DNA of 43,840 nucleotides from positions 1-43,840 of the forward strand of contig RFTJ01000009.1 in the NCBI GenBank assembly GCA_009923495.1, given 5' to 3'. This DNA is from Actinomycetota bacterium. GTDB taxonomy: Bacteria; Actinomycetota; Actinomycetes; S36-B12; UBA5976. Positions 27,904-37,570 of this stretch are shown here, piece after piece (position 1 is the stretch's first letter; each line of letters begins with the position of its first letter). The position numbers were made by a program, and so were the translations under genes. Under the pieces are notes generated by a model, which was not told the origin of the DNA, searched no databases, and worked only from the letters and a program-made list of their open reading frames with translations.

Positions 27904-30063
27904 ATGCCGACTGCCGACTCCAATCAGGGCTTGCCTGATGACCTTCCCGCGGACCGGTTTTTGGATCGCGAATTATCCTGGCTCGCTTTCAATAAGCGCG
28001 TACTAGAACTTGCGCAAGATCAGAATTTGCCACTTCTAGAGCGAGTCAAGTACTTATCCATTTTTGCAAGTAACCTCGATGAATTTTTCATGGTCAGAGT
28101 AGCGGGATTAAAACGTCGTATTGCTACCGGAATTGCGGTTAAGTCGGCCAGTGGAAAAATGCCGAGTGAAGTTCATGAATCGGTACTGACTCGTAGTCAT
28201 GAATTAATGACTGAGCAGTCCCACGTTTTCAAGCACGATGTCTTGCCCGCATTGGTTTCGAACGGGATTTACATACTGCGCTGGGAGCAGTTAGCTGATG
28301 AAGAACAAGCTACTCTGACAAAACTGTTTAACGATCAAGTTTTCCCAGTGTTAACTCCATTAGCTGTCGATCCATCTCACCCATTCCCTTACATATCTGG
28401 TTTGTCGCTTAACCTGGCAATCTTGGTTCGCAATCCTGAAACGCGAAATGAACTTTTTGCCCGCGTGAAAGTTCCACCTTCGTTACCCAGATTTTTGCAA
28501 GTGGGTAAGCAGCGGTTCGTCCCGCTTGAAGATGTAATTGGCGCCCATGCTCACATGCTTTTTCCTGGAATGGAGATTGTGCAACAGCACACATTCCGTG
28601 TTACCCGAAATGAAGAACTTGAAGTTGAAGAAGACGATGCCGAGAATCTCCTACAGGCTCTAGAACGCGAATTGATGCGTCGTAGATTCGGACCCCCAGT
28701 CAGACTGGAGGTAGAAAATTCAGTGGACGATCACGTGCTTGATTTGCTTATCAGCGAACTTGGTGTGACCGAAGATGAAGTATTCAGACTTGAGGGTCCA
28801 CTTGACCTAAAGTCATTGATGGAACTTGTATCGCTAGATCGCGGTGACCTTAAATTACCACCTTTTGTTCCTCATACCAGCACTGCTTTGTCAGCCGTTG
28901 AATCGGCTAGCGCACCAAATGTTCTTGAAGTGATGCGAAGCCGAGATGTCTTACTGCATCATCCGTATGACTCGTTTTCAACGAGCATGCAACTATTCCT
29001 TGAGCAGGCATCTGAAGATCCGCATGTACTGGCCATCAAGCAGACTTTGTACCGAACCTCCGGTGACTCGCCGATTGTTGATGCGCTTATCAATGCCGCA
29101 GAAATGGGAAAGCAAGTCCTAGCAGTTGTTGAAATCAAAGCTCGCTTTGATGAGCAAAATAACATTGACTGGGCCCGCAAACTTGAAGAAGCCGGTGTGC
29201 ATGTTGTCTATGGATTAGTCGGCCTGAAAACTCATGCCAAACTTTGTATGGTTGTGCGAAGCGATGCAGGAAAATTGCGGCGTTACATTCATATCGGAAC
29301 CGGAAATTACAATCCAAAGACAGCGCGCCTGTACGAAGACTTCGGCCTACTAACCACTGATCCCGAAATTGGCGAAGATGTTGCCAGTCTGTTCAATCAC
29401 TTATCTGGCTACGCAGTTCAGGGAGATTATCACCGACTCTTGGTCGCACCTGGCGCGCTTCGCGAAGGTCTGATTGAGCGAATAAATCGTGAAGCTGAGT
29501 TCGGCAAGTCTGGGCGAGAAGCCCGAATTCGAATTAAATGTAATGCGATTGTTGACGAGTCAATCATCGACGCCTTATATCGAGCATCAGGGGCTGGCGT
29601 ACAAGTTGAAATCCTGGTGCGTGGTACCTGTGCCTTAAAGCCTGGGGTAATTGGACTGTCTGAAAATATCCAAGTTCGTTCTGTGCTTGGTCGGTTTCTA
29701 GAACATAGCCGTGCATTTGAATTCAACAATGGCGGCGAGCTCGAGACTTGGATTGGTTCGGCCGACATGATGCATCGCAATCTAGATCGTCGAGTTGAAT
29801 GTTTGGTTCGACTAAGTGCTCAGGATGCTCAAACGGTAAAACATGTTTTGGATTTAGGGCTCTCTGCCGAAAGTGCATCTTGGCACCTTGGCGCTGATGG
29901 TGCTTGGCAACGACACAATCTATCTCCTGCGGGTGAGCGAATTCCTGATTACCAAGAGCAGCTGATTTTAAAACATCCAGCCAGTCGGACACCGACCGCA
30001 GTTAATGCGCCACGCAAGATTGAAAACATACTAAACAAAGTTGGGCTGCGCAGTGTTCGATGA
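27904..30063 (+). CDS. ppk: Polyphosphate kinase 1
   Basis: Reversibly polymerises the gamma-phosphate of ATP into polyphosphate. About 719 aa from the ATG at 27904 (ATG 27886 and TTG 27874 are in frame). Domains in order: N ([21 protein letters not shown]), head, C1 and C2 catalytic phospholipase D-like domains. [19 protein letters not shown] carries the phospho-accepting His region, and [13 protein letters not shown] and [20 protein letters not shown] are family hallmarks. The gene overlaps mutT1, an order conserved in mycobacteria. It complements the Pst and SenX3-RegX3 genes of this window in phosphate storage. No ribosome-binding site or clear PHO box was found upstream. Confidence 0.95.
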   Translation: MPTADSNQGLPDDLPADRFLDRELSWLAFNKRVLELAQDQNLPLLERVKYLSIFASNLDEFFMVRVAGLKRRIATGIAVKSASGKMPSEVHESVLTRSHELMTEQSHVFKHDVLPALVSNGIYILRWEQLADEEQATLTKLFNDQVFPVLTPLAVDPSHPFPYISGLSLNLAILVRNPETRNELFARVKVPPSLPRFLQVGKQRFVPLEDVIGAHAHMLFPGMEIVQQHTFRVTRNEELEVEEDDAENLLQALERELMRRRFGPPVRLEVENSVDDHVLDLLISELGVTEDEVFRLEGPLDLKSLMELVSLDRGDLKLPPFVPHTSTALSAVESASAPNVLEVMRSRDVLLHHPYDSFSTSMQLFLEQASEDPHVLAIKQTLYRTSGDSPIVDALINAAEMGKQVLAVVEIKARFDEQNNIDWARKLEEAGVHVVYGLVGLKTHAKLCMVVRSDAGKLRRYIHIGTGNYNPKTARLYEDFGLLTTDPEIGEDVASLFNHLSGYAVQGDYHRLLVAPGALREGLIERINREAEFGKSGREARIRIKCNAIVDESIIDALYRASGAGVQVEILVRGTCALKPGVIGLSENIQVRSVLGRFLEHSRAFEFNNGGELETWIGSADMMHRNLDRRVECLVRLSAQDAQTVKHVLDLGLSAESASWHLGADGAWQRHNLSPAGERIPDYQEQLILKHPASRTPTAVNAPRKIENILNKVGLRSVR

Positions 30064-30976
30064 TGCAGTGATCGCTTCAGGAGCAGCAGTCAGTCGCCCA
30101 GGTAAGTCCCAAACTGAATATTTGCTTATCCATCGGGCTCATCGCTCAGATTGGACGCTACCCAAAGGCAAAGTAGAACCTGGCGAGGATCTAATTTCGG
30201 CAGCAATCAGAGAAGTACGGGAAGAAACTGGCTTAGCTGTTGTACTAGGTGCACCTTTGCCCACGCAACAATACCTGGTTAAGGGGGCGCCGAAAGCCGT
30301 TTTCTACTGGCATGCCTCAATTGTTGGTGGCTCATTTACTCCGAACGATGAAGTTGATGAAATTGTTTGGCTACCACTAAGTAAAGCGGTGAAGAAACTC
30401 TCTTACGAGCACGATGCAGAAGTGTTACGTGCGGCCGCCGAATTAATTCCAACTAGGCCTCTGTTGGTACTCCGGCACACGCAAGCAATGAAACGGGCTG
30501 AGTGGAAACTATCAAACGATGCCCTGGCAGCCAACGATGCAAGTCGCCCGCTAACAGCTATCGGGCGAGGACACGCACATGGCTTAACCACAGTGCTGGC
30601 CGCCTTCGGAATAAATGCAATTCATTCCTCGGACTCGCGCAGATGCCGCGATACGGTCGGCCCATTTGCCAGCGCGCGCAGTTTACCAATCGCTCTCGAA
30701 GCATCACTTAGCGAAGAGCGGCATATGTTAAATCCGGAAAATGCGCACGAGCGTGTGCGCTACTTAGCATCGGTCAACGATGCAATAGTTTTGTGCACTC
30801 ATCGGCCTGTTATGCCCACGGTTATGCAAACTCTTGCTGAAGAGTTCGAATTGGCTCATGAAATTGCTGATGCTTTTGATCCAGCGCTCGCGCCAGGAGC
30901 TTATACGGTATTCCACCGGGATGCCAAAGATTTGAAGAGAATTGTTGCGGTCGAGAGGCATAGACTTACTGACTAG
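30053..30976 (+). CDS. mutT1: MutT1-type Nudix hydrolase with C-terminal histidine phosphatase domain
   Basis: Two-domain enzyme of about 308 aa, likely to sanitise 8-oxo-(d)GTP or hydrolyse dinucleoside polyphosphates. The N-terminal Nudix box is [23 protein letters not shown], matching GX5EX7REUXEEXGU. From about residue 140 a histidine-phosphatase domain opens with [11 protein letters not shown] (RHG relaxed to RHT) and contains [11 protein letters not shown] and [10 protein letters not shown]. This architecture and its place right after ppk are those of mycobacterial MutT1. The start is uncertain: GTG at 30053 overlaps ppk by 11 bases; TTG 30041 and GTG 30068 are alternatives. Convergent with glgC, one base apart. 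Confidence 0.9.
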   Translation: MFDDAVIASGAAVSRPGKSQTEYLLIHRAHRSDWTLPKGKVEPGEDLISAAIREVREETGLAVVLGAPLPTQQYLVKGAPKAVFYWHASIVGGSFTPNDEVDEIVWLPLSKAVKKLSYEHDAEVLRAAAELIPTRPLLVLRHTQAMKRAEWKLSNDALAANDASRPLTAIGRGHAHGLTTVLAAFGINAIHSSDSRRCRDTVGPFASARSLPIALEASLSEERHMLNPENAHERVRYLASVNDAIVLCTHRPVMPTVMQTLAEEFELAHEIADAFDPALAPGAYTVFHRDAKDLKRIVAVERHRLTD

Positions 30977-30977
30977 C

Positions 30978-32198
30978 TCAAAGCACCTGCTGGCCTTTGC
31001 CCAAAACTACAATTCCATTTTCGCTGACTGTGTATCGTGACCTATCTAATTCCAAATCAACGCCAATTTGGGCACCGTCAGGCACGATGATGTTCTTATC
31101 CAAAATTGCGTTACGAATAACAGCTCCACGCCCTACCCGAACTCCAGGCATGAGTACTGCCCCATCGACGTATGCACCCTCATCTACGCGTACGGCATTT
31201 GCAACTACTGAGTTGCGCACGTGAGCGCCAGCCAAAATAGATCCAGCTCCAACGATGGATTCGTGGGCCGTTCCACCTTGCACAAACTTTGCGGGCGCTA
31301 GTGCCGGCATGTTAGTAAGAATTGGCCAGTGGTCATTGTACAAATTGAAAATCGGATGTACCGAAACCAAGTCCATATGCGCCTCATGATAGGCATCCAA
31401 AGTTCCAACATCTCGCCAATACCCTCGATCGCGAGCAGTTGCTCCAGGCACTTCGTTTAACGCAAAATCATAAACTGCAGCTTCGCCAGCTGCTGTCATC
31501 ATCGGAATGATGTTCGTTCCCATGTCATGAATTGAATTGTCGTCTGCTGCATCCTTTTGCAGGGCAGCGATCAAAGCATCAGTATTAAAAATGTAGTTTC
31601 CCATTGATGCATATGACTCTTCTGGCGAGCCCGGAATAGTTGGTGGGTTAGCCGGCTTCTCATGGAATTTTGTGATTCGGGTTCCAGATTCATCGGTTTC
31701 AATTACCCCAAATTCAGTTGCAGATTCTTTCGGCACCCGGATTCCGGCAACTGTCACACTTGCCCCTGATTCAATGTGTTTCTCTAGCATTTGAGACGCA
31801 TCCATGCGATAGACGTGATCCGCGCCAAAAACCAAAATGTAATCAGGAAGTGAATCGTAAACCAAGTTCAAACTTTGGAAAATTGCATCGGCTGATCCTG
31901 TGTACCAGCGCGGTCCAAGTCGTTGCTGCGCTGGAACAGATGTAACAAAGTCCCCCAGTAGCGCACCCACTTGCCAAGATGTAGTTATGTGTCGATCTAG
32001 TGAATGGGACTTGTACTGTGTAAGTACACAAATTCTCAAGAAGCCGGCATTTACCAGATTTGAGAGTACAAAATCGATTAGCCGATATGAGCCGCCAAAT
32101 GGAACTGCAGGCTTCGCTCGATCTGCTGTTAGTGGCATCAGGCGCTTGCCCTCGCCACCGGCGAGAACCATACAGAGGACATTATTGCGTCTGCGCAC
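30978..32198 (-). CDS. glgC: Glucose-1-phosphate adenylyltransferase
   Basis: Makes ADP-glucose from glucose 1-phosphate and ATP for glycogen synthesis. 406 aa. N-terminal nucleotidyltransferase signature [26 protein letters not shown], then [10 protein letters not shown] with the catalytic Asp, TKFHEKP, and a C-terminal left-handed beta-helix of hexapeptide repeats ([27 protein letters not shown]). The start is GTG with TAGGCT placed six bases upstream and no ribosome-binding site, implying a leaderless mRNA. It is divergent from the GlgA/GlgM gene, with only 34 bases between the two start codons. Confidence 0.97.
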   Translation of the reverse strand: MRRRNNVLCMVLAGGEGKRLMPLTADRAKPAVPFGGSYRLIDFVLSNLVNAGFLRICVLTQYKSHSLDRHITTSWQVGALLGDFVTSVPAQQRLGPRWYTGSADAIFQSLNLVYDSLPDYILVFGADHVYRMDASQMLEKHIESGASVTVAGIRVPKESATEFGVIETDESGTRITKFHEKPANPPTIPGSPEESYASMGNYIFNTDALIAALQKDAADDNSIHDMGTNIIPMMTAAGEAAVYDFALNEVPGATARDRGYWRDVGTLDAYHEAHMDLVSVHPIFNLYNDHWPILTNMPALAPAKFVQGGTAHESIVGAGSILAGAHVRNSVVANAVRVDEGAYVDGAVLMPGVRVGRGAVIRNAILDKNIIVPDGAQIGVDLELDRSRYTVSENGIVVLGKGQQVL

Positions 32199-32204
32199 AG
32201 CCCT

Positions 32205-32210
32205 AGCCTA
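32205..32210 (-). promoter_or_regulatory. Putative -10 element of leaderless glgC
   Basis: TAGGCT on the minus strand ends six bases (AGGGCT) before the glgC GTG. It is the exact inverted copy of the glgA/glgM -10 element ten bases away. The -35 for either promoter would have to lie at or inside the opposite gene's start. Confidence 0.6.
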
Positions 32211-32220
32211 TCCATAGGTC

Positions 32221-32226
32221 TAGGCT
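32221..32226 (+). promoter_or_regulatory. Putative -10 element of leaderless glgA/glgM
   Basis: TAGGCT followed by six bases (TACAGT) and the GTG start codon. No ribosome-binding site is visible. Spacing is identical to that of glgC on the opposite strand. Confidence 0.6.
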
Positions 32227-32232
32227 TACAGT

Positions 32233-33387
32233 GTGCGGATATCCATAGTTACGCGAGAATGGCCACCAGACATTTACGGTGGGGCTGGGGTGCATGTTGA
32301 GCACCTTGTTCATGAACTACGCAAACTTATTGAGGTAGCAGTTCATTGTTTCGGCGATCCAAAGCCAGGTGCCACTGCTTATTCGCTTCCGGTTAATTTG
32401 ACCCAAGCCAACCCGGCAATCCAAACCTTAGGAATAAACCTTGAAATGCTTGGAGATTTTGCGGATTCACAGGTAATTCACACCCACACCTGGTACGCAA
32501 ATATGGCCGGACACCTCGGCGGTCTGCTGCATGGACGGCCGCACATTATTACGGCGCACTCGCTAGAGCCAAGGCGGCCATGGAAAGCGGAGCAACTGGG
32601 CGGCGGTTACCAGATTTCATCTTGGGTCGAGCGAACATCTTATAACTCTGCGGATGTGGTCATCGCAGTTAGCAACGGAATGCGCAAGGACATCCTGGCT
32701 TGCTACCCCGAACTGGATCCAGCCAAGGTAAAAGTGGTTTACAACGGCATTGATACCCAAGCAATCAAAAAAGTGACGGATTCAACCGCATTAGCCAAGT
32801 ACGGGATTGATTACCAGCGTCCATATGTACTATTTGTCGGACGCATCACGCGACAAAAGGGAATTATGCACTTGCTGCGAGCAGCCGAACAATTGCCTAA
32901 CGAGGTAGCACTAGTTATTTGTGCCTCTTCACCTGATACCCCAGAACTTGGTGCAGAAGTATCGGCGCAAATAAGCAAACTTGCAGAAACTAGAACGGGT
33001 GTACATTGGCTAAAAGAGCAGCTACCCCGACCAGAACTTATTGAAGTACTTTCACATGCTTCGGTTTTTGCTTGTCCCTCTATTTATGAACCGCTGGGAA
33101 TTGTCAATCTTGAGGCTATGGCTTGTGAGGTTCCGGTTGTTGCCAGCGATGTCGGTGGCATCCCTGAAGTTGTAATTGATGGAACTACAGGTCTATTAGT
33201 TCACTATGACGAGTCTGACATAGAAAAATTTGAGAATGATTTTGCTAGCGCTCTAATAAAAGTGATTTCGGATAGCAGTCTTGCAACACAGATGGGAACA
33301 GCTGGTCGGCTGCGTGCTGTAACTGATTTTGGTTGGGACAAAATTGCTAGGCAAACGATTGAAATTTATCAAAGCGTCCAACATTAA
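32233..33387 (+). CDS. glgA: GlgA/GlgM-type glycosyltransferase (glycogen or maltose-1-phosphate synthase)
   Basis: GT4 glycosyltransferase of 384 aa that uses ADP-glucose made by the neighbouring glgC product. Actinobacterial proteins of this type are annotated GlgA, but the mycobacterial homologue (GlgM) makes alpha-maltose 1-phosphate for the GlgE pathway, so that is the more likely reaction. Signatures: REWPPDIYGGAGVHVEHLV, HTHTWYANMAGHL, TAHSLEPRRPWKAEQLGGGY, FVGRITRQKGIMHLL and PSIYEPLGIVNLEAMACEVPVVASDVGGIPEVV. GTG start with a -10 six bases upstream, so probably leaderless. Convergent with purC, 47 bp apart with no clear terminator. Confidence 0.93.
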   Translation: MRISIVTREWPPDIYGGAGVHVEHLVHELRKLIEVAVHCFGDPKPGATAYSLPVNLTQANPAIQTLGINLEMLGDFADSQVIHTHTWYANMAGHLGGLLHGRPHIITAHSLEPRRPWKAEQLGGGYQISSWVERTSYNSADVVIAVSNGMRKDILACYPELDPAKVKVVYNGIDTQAIKKVTDSTALAKYGIDYQRPYVLFVGRITRQKGIMHLLRAAEQLPNEVALVICASSPDTPELGAEVSAQISKLAETRTGVHWLKEQLPRPELIEVLSHASVFACPSIYEPLGIVNLEAMACEVPVVASDVGGIPEVVIDGTTGLLVHYDESDIEKFENDFASALIKVISDSSLATQMGTAGRLRAVTDFGWDKIARQTIEIYQSVQH

Positions 33388-33434
33388 ATAATGTTAATAA
33401 CCGCCTCGAATAGGCCTGGCTAGTAAATTCCGAA

Positions 33435-34331
33435 TTACTGAAAACGCTTTCCAGTAAGCGTCTCATAGGCTTGAACATATCGATTACGAGTTTTCTCAAC
33501 CACATCTGCTGGTAATGCTGGTGGGACTTCGCCAGAGTTCTTGTCCCAGCCTGAATCCGCAGATAGCAACCAGTCACGGACGAACTGTTTATCGTAAGAC
33601 GGTTGCGAGTTTCCGGGCGCCCATTGATCAGCAGGCCAGAACCTTGATGAGTCCGGAGTTAGCACCTCATCGGCCAGTACGATTCGATTTTTGTTTGATC
33701 CTTTCATGCCGAGCCCAAACTCGAATTTCGTATCCGCCAAAATGATGCCCCGCTTAACGGCAATCTCGGAGGCCGATTGATAAACGTTCATTGTTATCCG
33801 TCGGAGCTGTTGCGCCTCTTCTTGGCCGATGGCAGTCATCACTTCGTCGAAAGTCACATTCTCGTCATGATCTCCTACTGCTGCTTTTGTGGCAGGTGTA
33901 AAGATGGGCTTGGGCAGTCGAGAACCATCTACAAGCCCGGGTGGCAATCCGACACCGCAAATTGACCCTGAGTTTTTGTAGTCTAGGAGCCCAGATCCAG
34001 TTAAATAACCTCGAGCAACACATTCAATCGGGAACATCTCGAGGGGTTCGCAAATTGTTGCCCGGCCATTGACTGAAAAGGGCACGTTGGTCGAAATTAT
34101 GTGATTGGGCACGATGTCTTCAAGTCGATCGAACCACCAAAGCGACATCGCTGTCAGAATTCGTCCTTTATCCGGAATGGTCGTTGGTAGTACGTAATCA
34201 AAAGCTGAAATTCGATCTGATGCGACAAATAATAATTTGCCATCAGGAGTTTCATATAGATCGCGAACTTTTCCGGAGTAAATATGTTGATACTCCGCGG
34301 GTAGCTCATAATCTTGAGCGATGTTGGTCAC
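33435..34331 (-). CDS. purC: Phosphoribosylaminoimidazole-succinocarboxamide synthase
   Basis: ATP-dependent ligation of aspartate to CAIR in purine synthesis. 298 aa. Motifs: YSGKVRDLYET at the N-terminus (nucleotide loop), FVASDRISAFDYVL, PIECVARGYLTGSG, ILADTKFEFG and LADEVLTPDSSRFWP. The GTG start overlaps the purB stop as GTGA, so it is translated together with purB. Third gene of purD-purB-purC, so three purine enzymes are encoded in one transcript; purA is elsewhere in the window. Confidence 0.97.
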   Translation of the reverse strand: MTNIAQDYELPAEYQHIYSGKVRDLYETPDGKLLFVASDRISAFDYVLPTTIPDKGRILTAMSLWWFDRLEDIVPNHIISTNVPFSVNGRATICEPLEMFPIECVARGYLTGSGLLDYKNSGSICGVGLPPGLVDGSRLPKPIFTPATKAAVGDHDENVTFDEVMTAIGQEEAQQLRRITMNVYQSASEIAVKRGIILADTKFEFGLGMKGSNKNRIVLADEVLTPDSSRFWPADQWAPGNSQPSYDKQFVRDWLLSADSGWDKNSGEVPPALPADVVEKTRNRYVQAYETLTGKRFQ

Positions 34332-35761
34332 AGAATTGGCTCCGGTCGATAGTTTGCTGCCTCAGAATCAGTAATTATGACCATCGTCGAGCTGCGAACT
34401 AATGAAGAAATTTGTTCGCGGGCAGCACCAGTGAATTCAAGTGGATTATTTAGTAATGACTCCAACTCCAACACATCTAGACCTAGTCGGCCATCTTGGG
34501 CTAGCCGGGCTAATAAATCGTTGCCATCACCGCCCGCAGGGCCTCGCATTTCTAGGGCTACTTGTACTGCATGTTCTTTAATTACTTCGTGCGCGGTTTC
34601 GCGCCCGACACCTTTGCGAACGGCAGCCATCAAAATTTTTGTTGTCGCTAGGAATGGCAGGTAACGTTGCAGTTCACGTTCAATAACTGCCGGGAAAGCG
34701 CCAAACTCCTGCAGGACGGTAAGCATGGTTTCCAATAAACCATCAAGGGCAAAGAATGCATCAGGCAAAGCCACGCGTCTGACTACTGAGCAGGAGACAT
34801 CGCCTTCATTCCACTGCGACCCCGCAAGCTCTCCGGTCATACTCGCATAGCCGCGCAAAATTACCGCAAAACCGTTCACTCGCTCGCAGGAGCGCGTGTT
34901 CATCTTGTGTGGCATCGCACTAGAACCTACTTGACCCTCCTTGAACCCCTCTGTCACTAACTCATGGCCAGCCATCAATCTAATGGTCAGCGCCAAACTG
35001 CTCGGGCCAGCGGCTAGTTGAACTAACGCTGAGATGGTGTCATAGTCCAGTGAGCGTGGATAAATCTGACCAACGCTGGTCAGAACATTTGCAAAACCGA
35101 GGTGCTTTGCAACATTGACTTCCAGCTCATCTAGTTTGCGAACGTCGCCATCTAGTAGATCAAGCATGTCTTGTGCCGTACCGACCGGACCTTTAATGCC
35201 ACGAAGTGGATAGCGCTTAATCAACTCATCCAGTCGAGCAATTGCAATAAGTAGTTCATCGGCTGCCGATGCAAAACGTTTTCCCAAAGTTGTAGTTTGT
35301 GCAGCCACATTATGACTACGGCCGGTAAGCGCTACATCGCAGTATCGAACTGAAAGCTCGGTAAGAACCGCAAGCGTCGCAACGGCCTTAAATCTTATTA
35401 ACTTTAACGATTGCATAATTTGTAACTGCTCGACATTTTCAGTCAGGTCTCGACTGGTCATTCCTTTATGAATGTGTTCGTGACCAGCAAGAGCACAGAA
35501 CTCTTCAATGCGCGCTTTCACATCGTGACGCGAAACTTTTTCACGTAGAGCAATGGAGTCAAGGTCAACTTGTGAAATAACTTTTTGGTAGTCCCCAATC
35601 ACACCATTGGGAACCTCTATGCCTAAAGATTTTTGCGCTTGAAGGACAGCAATCCATAATTGGCGTTCGGCAATTATCTTGTTGGTCGGAGACCAAATAG
35701 TTGCCATCTGGGTAGATGCATACCGGTTGGCTAATACATTTGGAATTTTCGGTTTTGTCAT
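34328..35761 (-). CDS. purB: Adenylosuccinate lyase
   Basis: Cleaves SAICAR and adenylosuccinate to release fumarate, serving two steps of purine synthesis. 477 aa, the longer actinobacterial form. Fumarase/aspartase superfamily signatures: HKGMTSRDLTEN, the region around TGRSHNVAAQTTTLGKRFA with the catalytic His, and the flexible catalytic loop VGSSAMPHKMN. Overlaps purD upstream (ATGA) and purC downstream (GTGA), so the three genes are translationally coupled. Confidence 0.96.
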   Translation of the reverse strand: MTKPKIPNVLANRYASTQMATIWSPTNKIIAERQLWIAVLQAQKSLGIEVPNGVIGDYQKVISQVDLDSIALREKVSRHDVKARIEEFCALAGHEHIHKGMTSRDLTENVEQLQIMQSLKLIRFKAVATLAVLTELSVRYCDVALTGRSHNVAAQTTTLGKRFASAADELLIAIARLDELIKRYPLRGIKGPVGTAQDMLDLLDGDVRKLDELEVNVAKHLGFANVLTSVGQIYPRSLDYDTISALVQLAAGPSSLALTIRLMAGHELVTEGFKEGQVGSSAMPHKMNTRSCERVNGFAVILRGYASMTGELAGSQWNEGDVSCSVVRRVALPDAFFALDGLLETMLTVLQEFGAFPAVIERELQRYLPFLATTKILMAAVRKGVGRETAHEVIKEHAVQVALEMRGPAGGDGNDLLARLAQDGRLGLDVLELESLLNNPLEFTGAAREQISSLVRSSTMVIITDSEAANYRPEPIL

Positions 35762-37029
35762 GGCACTTTAATCTCTCCCTGTTGCGCTTTCAATGCGATA
35801 TCACTGCGGTGGTGACTGCCAAAGTAGTCAATTTCTGCTACTGCTGCATAAGCCTTTTCTCGCGCACTTTGCAAATTCTCGCCAGTACTTGTAACACAAA
35901 GAACCCGACCACCACTGACCTGAATTTTCGAATCAATTAATTTCGTTCCCGCATGGAATACAACAGCATCATGCTTTGCCACGCTTTCAAGGCCAGAAAT
36001 TTCCGCTCCTGTTTGTGGATTGTCTGGATAACCTTGTGCTGCTAGCACAACCGTGATAGCTGACTCATCTGACCATTCAAGTGATTCAATTTGGTCCAGT
36101 GTTCCGGTTGCTGCAGCAAATAGTAACTCGCTCAGTGATGACTTTAATCTTGCTAGTACGACTTGGGTCTCTGGATCTCCGAATCGCGCATTGAACTCGA
36201 TTACTTTAATTCCTTTTGGCGTTAGAACTAAGCCCGCATAAAGCAGTCCAGAAAATGGGATTCCGCGTTTTGCCATTTCAGTGATTGTTGGTTGAAGTAC
36301 TTTTTCCAAAGTTTGTTCTACTAAATCTGCTGGGGCCCAATCAAGTGGTGAGTATGCTCCCATGCCACCAGTATTCGGGCCCTCGTCATTATCTAACGCT
36401 CGCTTGAAGTCTTGTGCTGGCGACAAGGCCCGTACCGTATTGCCATCGGTTATGCCAAACAAACTTACTTCGGGTCCAGCGAGATATTCCTCAATTACAA
36501 CGGCACCGGATTGGCGACCTTCGATGCAGGACATCGCATGGAGCAGGGCAATTGCATAATCATCAGTTACTACAACGCCTTTGCCCGCTGCCAAGCCATC
36601 TTCCTTCACGACAAACGGAGCGCCAAATTCTGTTAGAGCAGCCTCAACTTGCTCTGCATTAGTACAAACAAATGAATGAGCAGTTGGTACTCCCGCAGCA
36701 AACATTACTTCTTTGGCAAATGCTTTGCTTCCCTCAAGTTGGGCTGCTGCTTTATCTGGTCCAAAAACTGCAAATCCTGCTTTTCGCAATTCATCCGCGA
36801 TGCCTGCAACTAGTGGGGCTTCGGGACCAATTACCACTAGGTCTGCGGATAACTTAGTTGCCAATGCGCGGACTTGGTCTGAATCAAGCACATCAAGTGG
36901 GAAAGTTAGGACTTCAAGAGCAATGCCGGCGTTTCCTGGCGCACAAAATACTTCAGTTTCCTCATCCTTATTTAGCGAATGTACGAGTGCATGTTCTCTC
37001 GCTCCGCTGCCAATAACGAGGATTTTCAC
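35758..37029 (-). CDS. purD: Phosphoribosylamine-glycine ligase
   Basis: ATP-grasp enzyme making glycinamide ribonucleotide, the second step of purine synthesis. 423 aa. Motifs: VIGSGAREHALVHSL at the N-terminus, ATP-grasp region FVVKEDGLAAGKGVVV, DFKRALDNDEGPNTGGMGAYSP and FNARFGDPETQVVL. The start is GTG; TAAAAT lies exactly six bases upstream, so the operon mRNA is probably leaderless, although GGGAAA just before the GTG could be read as a poor ribosome-binding site. Heads purD-purB-purC, 41 bp after argA. Confidence 0.96.
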   Translation of the reverse strand: MKILVIGSGAREHALVHSLNKDEETEVFCAPGNAGIALEVLTFPLDVLDSDQVRALATKLSADLVVIGPEAPLVAGIADELRKAGFAVFGPDKAAAQLEGSKAFAKEVMFAAGVPTAHSFVCTNAEQVEAALTEFGAPFVVKEDGLAAGKGVVVTDDYAIALLHAMSCIEGRQSGAVVIEEYLAGPEVSLFGITDGNTVRALSPAQDFKRALDNDEGPNTGGMGAYSPLDWAPADLVEQTLEKVLQPTITEMAKRGIPFSGLLYAGLVLTPKGIKVIEFNARFGDPETQVVLARLKSSLSELLFAAATGTLDQIESLEWSDESAITVVLAAQGYPDNPQTGAEISGLESVAKHDAVVFHAGTKLIDSKIQVSGGRVLCVTSTGENLQSAREKAYAAVAEIDYFGSHHRSDIALKAQQGEIKVP

Positions 37030-37035
37030 TTTCCC

Positions 37036-37041
37036 ATTTTA
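37036..37041 (-). promoter_or_regulatory. Putative -10 element of leaderless purDBC
   Basis: TAAAAT on the minus strand ends six bases before the purD GTG. TTGGAG 18 bases further up may be a weak -35. It lies in the 41-base gap after argA. Confidence 0.55.
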
Positions 37042-37070
37042 GTCGGCAAATAGCCTGCACTCCAATGCAG

Positions 37071-37568
37071 TTAAAGCTGCAGCAGCATTCGAGTATTGCC
37101 AAGAGTATTTGGTTTTACTCGCTCTAGATCAAGGAATTCGGCTACACCTTCATCGCCCGATAGCAGCAACTCGGCGTAAACGCTGGCATCAACAGGGGCA
37201 TCTTCAATTGCAACAAAACCTGCCTTACCGAAGAACTCTGTTTCAAAGGTAAGGCAAAACAATCTGCGTAAGCCTAATGATTTTGCCTGTCCAAGTAAGG
37301 CGTCAAGTATCTGAGATCCTATTCCCTTACCTTGCATTTCAGGCTTTACTGCAAGAGTGCGAACTTCGCCTAAGTCTTCCCACATCACGTGCAATGCGCC
37401 GCAACCGATAACTTGCCCGTCTATTTCAGCAACAATGAACTCTTGGACATCCTCATAAATGGTCACAGTGTGTTTTGATAGCAGCCTGCGATCTGGAGCA
37501 TAAGTGTCAATCAAGCCACGAATAGTTAAAACATCACCGGTCCGAGCTGGTCGAATTACTACTGGCAC
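37071..37568 (-). CDS. argA: Amino-acid N-acetyltransferase (short actinobacterial N-acetylglutamate synthase)
   Basis: Single GNAT domain of 165 aa, predicted to acetylate glutamate in the first step of arginine synthesis. The sequence follows the short actinobacterial ArgA closely: VIRPARTGDV, VQEFIVAEIDGQVIGCGALHVMWEDLGEVRTLAV, the acetyl-CoA loop QGKGIGSQILDALL, LTFETEFFGKAGF and EFLDLERVKPNTLGNTRMLL. Unlike enterobacterial ArgA there is no amino-acid kinase domain. GTG start two bases after the lysS stop, so it is co-transcribed with lysS. Specificity is inferred from the family; a mere GNAT label would be the cautious alternative. Confidence 0.88.
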   Translation of the reverse strand: MPVVIRPARTGDVLTIRGLIDTYAPDRRLLSKHTVTIYEDVQEFIVAEIDGQVIGCGALHVMWEDLGEVRTLAVKPEMQGKGIGSQILDALLGQAKSLGLRRLFCLTFETEFFGKAGFVAIEDAPVDASVYAELLLSGDEGVAEFLDLERVKPNTLGNTRMLLQL

Positions 37569-37570
37569 GG

